The position numbers and the translations under genes were made by a program. The notes under the pieces are model-generated. The model was not told the DNA's origin, did not search any database, and saw only the letters and a list, made by a program, of their open reading frames with translations. From positions 1,029,548 through 1,093,547 of the forward strand of contig NZ_KI911559.1 of NCBI RefSeq assembly GCF_000515255.1: 64,000 nt of DNA. Direction: 5' to 3'. This DNA comes from Rhodovibrio salinarum DSM 9154 (GTDB lineage: Bacteria > Pseudomonadota > Alphaproteobacteria > Kiloniellales > Rhodovibrionaceae). This document shows positions 59,025 to 64,000 of this stretch, one piece after another (positions within the stretch are counted from its first letter, which is position 1; every line of letters begins with the position of its first letter).

Positions 59025-60110
59025 TCAGTCGCCGATTTCCGCTGCCAGACCGGGGGCGGCCAGCCATTCCGCGCGCATCCGACGTAGCGTTTCGGGCCGC
59101 AGGTACTCGGCCACACGGTCGGCGACGTGGGCGATCAGCGCCGGGTCGGTGTTGTCCGCCGACCAGTCGCGCCCGTGTCCCGCCGCGTCGGTGCGTGCAG
59201 CCCGGCGGTGCTCGACCGACCACATCACGCACCAGGTGAGCGCGCGCAGGAAGGTGATCCGGCGCAGCGGCACCAGCCAGGGTCGGAGCTGCTGCGCAAG
59301 CTCGGGCCCGACGGCTTCGAGATAGTGGCTGTAGTAGCCGCCCAGTGCGTCCAGCGAGAGGTCGGCGTAGGTGTCCGGGTCCCAGGTGGTGGAGCTGTAC
59401 AGCGTGGCATGCGCCAGATCGGTTCCGGGTGAGCCGTAAAGCGCCTTCTCCAGATCGACGATCACGGCCTTGCCGTCGTCGGTGATCAGGAAGTTGCCCG
59501 GATGGGTGTCGGTTAGGACAAGCCGGATCGGCTGCGCCGCGCCCTCGACACGCGCGGCGAAGGCGCGAGCCCAGTCCAGTTCGGCCTCCAGTTCTTCCCG
59601 TGCGGCCGGGTCGAGGTCCGCGGCGTCGAGATACTCGGCCTGCGCCGTGATCTCGGCCATCGCGCCGGCGACCGGGTCGCTATGATCGGCGAGCGGCGGG
59701 CGGTCCATTGGAGATGGAACGGGGAGGTGGTGCACCCGTGCCATCGCGGCAGCGAGCGCGGGCAGGTCGTCCGGCAGGCGCGGCGGGCGGCCGACGATCT
59801 CCTCGACCACCAGGGCGCCCATCGGCAGTTCCTCGCTCGGCGTCAGGACCGCGGCCAGGCGCGGCGCGTGGCCGCTGGCGCTGACCCGTTCGAAGCAGGC
59901 GGCCTGGTAGGTCAGGTTGTCTTGCGCGCCGAAGGCGAACTGGCTTTGTTTGGGCACGCGTAGGACCCAGCCGCGTTGGCCGACGCGCAAGTGTTCGTGC
60001 GCCAGGCCCTTGACGGCCATGGGCGTGAGTTCGTCCGCACCCAGGTCGGCGAAGCGAGGATGGGTGCGCAACTGGCGGGTCAGGGTGGCGCGGTCGGGTA
60101 TGGCGGGCAT
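59025..60110 (-). CDS. APH/choline-kinase family phosphotransferase
   Basis: A 361-residue kinase-like protein. The catalytic loop is LTDTHPGNFLI and the metal motif VIVDLEKALYG, with a preceding VVEEIVGRPP strand. The APH family phosphorylates small molecules such as aminoglycosides, choline or homoserine; the substrate is not evident, and resistance is only one possibility. ATG 60110 is chosen. It lies 124 bases upstream of the YnjB-type gene on the same strand and may be cotranscribed. Confidence 0.82.
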   Translation of the reverse strand: MPAIPDRATLTRQLRTHPRFADLGADELTPMAVKGLAHEHLRVGQRGWVLRVPKQSQFAFGAQDNLTYQAACFERVSASGHAPRLAAVLTPSEELPMGALVVEEIVGRPPRLPDDLPALAAAMARVHHLPVPSPMDRPPLADHSDPVAGAMAEITAQAEYLDAADLDPAAREELEAELDWARAFAARVEGAAQPIRLVLTDTHPGNFLITDDGKAVIVDLEKALYGSPGTDLAHATLYSSTTWDPDTYADLSLDALGGYYSHYLEAVGPELAQQLRPWLVPLRRITFLRALTWCVMWSVEHRRAARTDAAGHGRDWSADNTDPALIAHVADRVAEYLRPETLRRMRAEWLAAPGLAAEIGD

Positions 60111-60197
60111 GATCCACGCACCTAGCATGTCGGATGCGTTGAGACAGCCCACAGGTAGCAGACCTGTCATCACGATCATGCTATCTGCGGGGGCGTC

Positions 60198-60968
60198 ATG
60201 TCCCTAACCGACTCCACACTGCCCCCGTCGTCGTTCCCGCAGGTTTTGCCGTCCAGCATAGCTGCCGGCGTGCAGGCGCCGGAGGGCACGTTGTCAGTGG
60301 TGATCCCCACGTTGAACGCGCGGGCGCGCTTGCCGGGGTGCCTGGGGGCATTGCGTGCGGCCCGGGCGGCGAGTCTGGTCGATCAGGTGATCGTGGCCGA
60401 TGGCGGGTCCAGCGACGGCACGCCGGAGATTGCGCGTGGGTTCGGCGCGATCGTGGTCGCCGCGCCCACAGGACGTGGCCCGCAACTGGCCGCCGGCGCC
60501 AAGGCGGCGTCCGGTGACTGGCTGCTGTTCCTGCACGCCGATACCAAGTTGGCCGAGGGGTGGGAGCGCGTGCTTGCTGAGCACCTGGCCCGGCCGGATG
60601 CTGCGGCGATGGCGGCCGCCTTCCAACTCGCCTTCGACGAGGTGTCCGACGGCGCCGCGCGTGTGGCAAGGCTGGCGAACTGGCGTGCCCGGCGGCTGGG
60701 GCTGCCCTACGGTGACCAGGGCTTGCTGATCGCCCGGTCGTTGTACGACGGGGTGGGCGGCTACCGCGAGCTCGCGCTGATGGAGGACGTCGATCTGGTG
60801 CGCCGTTTGGGCCGGCACCGCCTGCAGGTCTTGCAGGCGACGGCCGTGACCAGTGCCGCACGCTACCAGCGGGAGGGGTGGTGGCGGCGCCCGGCGCGCA
60901 ATCTGAGCGTCCTCGCGCTCTATCTGCTGGGGGTGCCACCACGTTTCCTGCGCCGTCTGTACGGCTAA
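60198..60968 (+). CDS. TIGR04283-type family 2 glycosyltransferase
   Basis: A 256-residue glycosyltransferase with LSVVIPTLNARARLPGCLGAL, IVADGGSSDGTPEIA, GRGPQLAAGA and the DxD-type site LLFLHADTKL, then MEDVDLVRRLG. This is the pattern of the TIGR04283 family, annotated as arsenosugar-biosynthesis glycosyltransferase. It begins about 90 bases from the divergent kinase gene and is followed after 12 bases by its usual partner (TIGR04282/DUF2064). Confidence 0.88.
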   Translation: MSLTDSTLPPSSFPQVLPSSIAAGVQAPEGTLSVVIPTLNARARLPGCLGALRAARAASLVDQVIVADGGSSDGTPEIARGFGAIVVAAPTGRGPQLAAGAKAASGDWLLFLHADTKLAEGWERVLAEHLARPDAAAMAAAFQLAFDEVSDGAARVARLANWRARRLGLPYGDQGLLIARSLYDGVGGYRELALMEDVDLVRRLGRHRLQVLQATAVTSAARYQREGWWRRPARNLSVLALYLLGVPPRFLRRLYG

Positions 60969-60980
60969 GGCAGGAAGGTC

Positions 60981-61592
60981 ATGGCGAGCACGCGCCATCT
61001 GGTGATTTTCGCGCGCCAGCCGCAGATCGGGGTTGGCAAGCGGCGCTTGGCGCGTGGGGTCGGCGATTTGAACGCCTGGCGCTTCCAGCGTCTGATGCTG
61101 GCGCGCCTGCTGCATCGCGTTGCCGGCGACCCGCGCTGGACGACCTGGCTGGCGGTCACCCCCGACAGCGCTGCTGTCCGTCCGACCTGGCTTCCGCGTG
61201 CGGCATACGGTGCAGTCACTGCGATCCCGCAGGGTCGGGGGGATCTGGGGGCGCGGATGGCGCGTCCGATGCGCACCCTGCCGGCGGGGCCTGTCGTGAT
61301 CGTCGGCAGCGACGTGCCTGGGATCGACCGCCACCATGTTGCGCACGCCTTCTTCGCATTGGGGCGGACGGACGCCGTTCTGGGGCCGGCGGCCGACGGC
61401 GGCTATTGGCTGATCGGGCTGGGGCCGCGGGCCCGTAAGCGCCCGCCGTTCGACGGCGTGCGCTGGAGTGGGCCGTACGCCCTGGCCGATAGCTGCTGGA
61501 ACCTGGGCCGCGCCGGTCTGCGGTGGGCCCTGTTGGCGCGATTGTCCGATGTGGATGAGGCGACCGACCTGTCGCCGGATCATTTTCGTTGA
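60981..61592 (+). CDS. TIGR04282/DUF2064 family glycosyltransferase
   Basis: A 203-residue protein with HLVIFARQPQIGVGKRRLA at the start, GRGDLGARMARPM, VVIVGSDVPGIDRHHVAHAF and LGPAADGGYWLIGL. This nucleotidyltransferase-like family pairs with TIGR04283 proteins and carries the same arsenosugar annotation. No arsM or arsS gene is visible here, so a different sugar product is equally possible. Confidence 0.88.
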   Translation: MASTRHLVIFARQPQIGVGKRRLARGVGDLNAWRFQRLMLARLLHRVAGDPRWTTWLAVTPDSAAVRPTWLPRAAYGAVTAIPQGRGDLGARMARPMRTLPAGPVVIVGSDVPGIDRHHVAHAFFALGRTDAVLGPAADGGYWLIGLGPRARKRPPFDGVRWSGPYALADSCWNLGRAGLRWALLARLSDVDEATDLSPDHFR

Positions 61593-61632
61593 TCGACGAG
61601 GCTCAGGCGCGCGTTCCGCATTGGTTGCGGGA

Positions 61633-62373
61633 TTAGATCGGGGCTTCGCAGCTCATCCGCTCCAACGCCTTGCGGTCGCGTAGAGCGACTTCGGTGGTCG
61701 AGGGGCAGGCGATGATGCCGTCTTGGCGCAGCCGGCTGAAAGCCCGGCTCAAGGTGGGTAGTTCGAGAGCGAGGTAGGAGGCGAGGTCGGTGCGGCGCAT
61801 CGGTAGCCATAGCGGTGCGTCCGCGTCCATGCCGCGCGCCCGCTGCCGGCGGTCGAACTGCAGCAGGGCGGTGGCGACGCGTTCCGCCGCGTTCATGGCG
61901 CCCAAAATCAACAATTGATCCTGGGCCAATGCGAATTCTGACGTCACGGTGCGATAGAGGGCGTGGCGTAGGTTAGGGTAGGTGTCGCTCAGCTCGTTGA
62001 GCTCCGTCTGTCGCACGCTGGCCAATGTGCTGCGGGTGACGGCCCGCGCGCTGTAGAGGTAGTGTACCCCCGCAAGGGCGCCCAGTAGATCGCCCGGGAA
62101 CAGGAATCCGGTCACTTGCAGGTTCCGGTCGGCGCGTTGCTTCCACACCATGAGGCAGCCGTCGACGATCATGTGAACGTATGTCGATGGGGTGCCTTCC
62201 GCGACGATCAGTTCGTTCTTCTGGACGTTGTGACACCGTAGCGACTTGACGAACGCCGCGCGCGCCGTAGCTTCACACGCCCTGAGCAGGGGGGACCTGT
62301 CCAGCCGGTCTGGATGCCAAGACCCGGTATGGGCACGGGGGTCGGTGGGGGTGTGCGATCCGGTTCCAGACAT
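61633..62373 (-). CDS. Crp/Fnr-family transcription regulator
   Basis: A 246-residue regulator: cyclic-nucleotide-binding-like N-terminal domain (NELIVAEGTPSTYVHMIVDGCLMVWKQ, FLFPGDLLGALAG), long dimer helix, and winged helix with recognition motif RTDLASYLALELPTLSRAFSRLRQDGII. FNR's N-terminal cysteine cluster is absent, so it is more like FixK than FNR. It is divergent from the gene at 62443 and convergent with the glycosyltransferases. ATG 62373 is a weakly supported start. Confidence 0.85.
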   Translation of the reverse strand: MSGTGSHTPTDPRAHTGSWHPDRLDRSPLLRACEATARAAFVKSLRCHNVQKNELIVAEGTPSTYVHMIVDGCLMVWKQRADRNLQVTGFLFPGDLLGALAGVHYLYSARAVTRSTLASVRQTELNELSDTYPNLRHALYRTVTSEFALAQDQLLILGAMNAAERVATALLQFDRRQRARGMDADAPLWLPMRRTDLASYLALELPTLSRAFSRLRQDGIIACPSTTEVALRDRKALERMSCEAPI

Positions 62374-62442
62374 CCAAACGCCCCGCGTTACCGTACACGT
62401 TGTCGAGACGCGTGAACTAAGCCGATTGTGAGGCGGATCCGC

Positions 62443-62901
62443 ATGAGCACGCCCTTCGTCGCCAGAGAGATGACTCGCACGGACGCGCAGCGCGCCTATG
62501 CCCTCGTCGAAGCGATCCGACCCAACATAACACTTGATAATTGGCTTAACCATATTAAGCCGCTGATCGAGCGCGAGAGCACAACCGGAAGAGATGCGGG
62601 GGCGATCGTGCTCAGTGCGGGCGGGGACTATCTCTATGGGGCGTTTACCTATCGCCTTTGGACGACGCTTGCGCTCGGTCGAACCTTGATGGTCGACGAC
62701 TTCTGCGCGGTCGGTTTGGCGGGCGAACGGACGCCCGCGCACGCCCTGTTTGCCGCGGCTGACGAGGTGGCCCAGCAGCACGAATGCGAGGCCGTGTGCG
62801 TCAAGTTTCTCGACGGAGACCGGGCCGAACAGAATTGGCACAGCTATGCGGACGGGGCTGCCTACGTTCCGATCCCCGCGGTGGCGAAACGGATCGACTG
62901 A
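62443..62901 (+). CDS. GNAT-like protein, unknown function
   Basis: A 152-residue protein. The first part (VAREMTRTDAQRAYALVEAIRPNITLDNWLNHI) looks like the N-terminal helices of GNAT acetyltransferases, and LMVDDFCAVGLAGERTPAHALFAAADEVAQQHECEAVCVKF fits the acetyl-CoA-binding strand and helix. The usual Q/RxxGxG/A loop is not clear, so activity is uncertain. AGGCGGA precedes ATG 62443. It ends 11 bases before the convergent kinase gene. Confidence 0.55.
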   Translation: MSTPFVAREMTRTDAQRAYALVEAIRPNITLDNWLNHIKPLIERESTTGRDAGAIVLSAGGDYLYGAFTYRLWTTLALGRTLMVDDFCAVGLAGERTPAHALFAAADEVAQQHECEAVCVKFLDGDRAEQNWHSYADGAAYVPIPAVAKRID

Positions 62902-62912
62902 TTGGTCTGGAG

Positions 62913-64000
62913 TTAGCGCGCGCGCATATCTTCACGGGTGGTGCGCTGGGCGTCGATATTGATACCCGCGGAATCCTGAGCCATGGCGCTTGACTGGTTG
63001 GAACTGATCCGTGTGACGGGCAGTCGCACGGTCGCGCGGGTGCCTTCACCGGGGACACTGAAGATATCCAGTCCGCCGTCGTGTAGCTTGGCAAGCGCGC
63101 TGGTGATGTTGATGCCGAGGCCTGTGCCTTCTGCCCGGCGCGTCAAAGCATTTTCCGCCTGGCCGAACAGTTGCATCGCCCGTTCCAGGTCTGCCGGGCC
63201 CATCCCATGGCCGGTATCAGTAACTGACAGATAGAGCCACGTGTCGTCGCGCGCGACGGACACGGTCACGGACCCGCCCGGATCGGTGAATTTAAGCGCG
63301 TTCACGACCAGGTTCAGCAGCATCTGCTTCAAGGCGCGCGCGTCGGCGCGCAGGTGCAGATCGCTGTCTGGGACGAACAGCGCAACCTGCGTCTGTTCGG
63401 CTCGAAAGGCAGCCAGGCGGCGGACCGAGCGCAATGTCTCGGCGAGTTCGATCTCCTCTTCGTACAGCTTGTGGCGCTGCGCCTCGATCTTTGCCAGGTC
63501 GAGGATATCGTTGATCAGCGAGAGGAGGTGCTGTCCGCTTTCGTAGATATCCTGCGCATATTCGCGGTAGTTGGGATGGTTCGGGCCGAACGATTGCTTC
63601 GAGATGATCTCGGAGAATCCGATGACTGCGTTGAGGGGTGTGCGCAATTCGTGGCTCATCAACGTCAGGAACTCGGATTTGCTGCGGTTTGCCTCTGCCG
63701 CTTGTTCGCGCAACGTCTGCTCGCGTTGGCGCGCAGCCTCTGCGTCGCGCCGCGCATGATCCTGTATGCGGCTGGCAAGCTGTGCGCGGTGAAGCAGCAG
63801 CGTAAGGCCCAATACGCATGGCACCCCGGCGATCAACATGCCGCGGACATAATTCCACCAGCGGTCCCAGACCGCCGATGTCGGCGCGGCGGCGACGATG
63901 CCGATATCGTAGGTCGGACTCATCGCGACGGTGGCCAGCGCGTCGTGATCGTCCAGGAACGTTTTCTGTTGACTGGTCCAGGCGGACACGCCTGGCTTTG
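62913..64000 (-). CDS. Sensor histidine kinase, 5' end beyond the window
   Basis: The 3' 1088 bases of a kinase gene cut by the right edge. Visible in order are part of an extracytoplasmic sensor (...DDHDALATVAMSPTYDIGIVAAAPTSAVWDRWW), a membrane helix (MLIAGVPCVLGLTLLL), a coiled linker, HisKA with FLTLMSHELRTPLNAVIGFSE, and HATPase (NLVVNALKFTDPGG, DTGHGMG, GTGLGINIT). The catalytic part is close to that of the GAF kinase at 52882-54159. No partner regulator is visible. Confidence 0.9.
   Translation of the reverse strand, partial: KPGVSAWTSQQKTFLDDHDALATVAMSPTYDIGIVAAAPTSAVWDRWWNYVRGMLIAGVPCVLGLTLLLHRAQLASRIQDHARRDAEAARQREQTLREQAAEANRSKSEFLTLMSHELRTPLNAVIGFSEIISKQSFGPNHPNYREYAQDIYESGQHLLSLINDILDLAKIEAQRHKLYEEEIELAETLRSVRRLAAFRAEQTQVALFVPDSDLHLRADARALKQMLLNLVVNALKFTDPGGSVTVSVARDDTWLYLSVTDTGHGMGPADLERAMQLFGQAENALTRRAEGTGLGINITSALAKLHDGGLDIFSVPGEGTRATVRLPVTRISSNQSSAMAQDSAGINIDAQRTTREDMRAR

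Noticed and set aside
59025..60110. Annotating the APH-type protein as an antibiotic resistance gene
   Set aside because: The family covers many small-molecule kinases and nothing here indicates aminoglycoside specificity or mobile context.
61633..62373. Calling the Crp/Fnr regulator a true FNR
   Set aside because: The N-terminal cysteine cluster needed for the 4Fe-4S switch is not present.

Overview
This window looks like a piece of a GC-rich alphaproteobacterial chromosome from a photosynthetic (purple or aerobic anoxygenic) bacterium. The evidence is bacteriochlorophyll genes bchXYZ, bchNBL and acsF, a pufQ-like gene, PpsR/CrtJ-type operators, an Usg-family gene, a CIRCE-controlled groESL operon, an Irr-type iron box, and families common in Rhodospirillales (DUF1523, DUF6880, CHASE2 proteins). 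A Rhodospirillales purple non-sulfur bacterium fits best; the genus cannot be fixed from the sequence alone. I saw no insertion sequence, prophage, CRISPR array or rRNA. One tRNA gene (Leu, UAA) is present.

Layout. 0-5.1 kb: a three-gene set made of a CHASE2 membrane sensor without output domain, a small cysteine-rich exported protein and an M48 lipoprotein protease, with usg convergent to it. 5.4-7.7 kb: CIRCE-groES-groEL-terminator. 7.9-13.9 kb: housekeeping genes (YbjN-like, proC, YbaK-like, succinate-semialdehyde dehydrogenase, ettA, universal stress protein). 14.0-16.7 kb: mlaA-mlaC and a BASS-type transporter. 16.7-27.3 kb: photosynthesis genes in two converging blocks. bchX-bchY-bchZ-pufQ runs rightward, and bchN-bchB-bchL plus orf101-acsF runs leftward. 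They meet at a shared terminator, and each block has PpsR-like operators. The pufBALM, puhA, bchC, bchH and crt genes are not in the window.

27.4-36.8 kb: thioesterase, exported pentapeptide-repeat protein, DUF6880 protein, EamA exporter with an alpha/beta hydrolase, ClC channel, and a UvrD/PcrA helicase. 36.8-39.9 kb: a compact leftward operon that I consider the most interesting part. It encodes a 75-residue protein with a signal peptide, LGxx tetrapeptide repeats and a CTERM-like tail, then a fatty-acid-hydroxylase/sterol-desaturase family enzyme, an exosortase fused to an EpsI domain, and a small zinc-ribbon protein. This could be a miniature exosortase system with its own substrate.

40-50.9 kb: DUF1523 protein, GIY-YIG/DUF123 protein, second M48 lipoprotein, Tat-exported aldo/keto reductase, L,D-transpeptidase lipoprotein, CPA2 cation/proton antiporter, a complete ABC importer (binding protein, permease, ATPase), radC and map. 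51-57.6 kb: lipoprotein, CinA-type protein, GAF histidine kinase, tRNA-Leu, a ZIP metal transporter behind an Irr-type box, glutathione S-transferase and a GlcD-type flavoprotein. 57.6-64 kb: orphan YnjB-type binding protein, APH-type kinase, the TIGR04283/TIGR04282 glycosyltransferase pair, a Crp/Fnr regulator, a GNAT-like protein, and a histidine kinase cut by the right edge.
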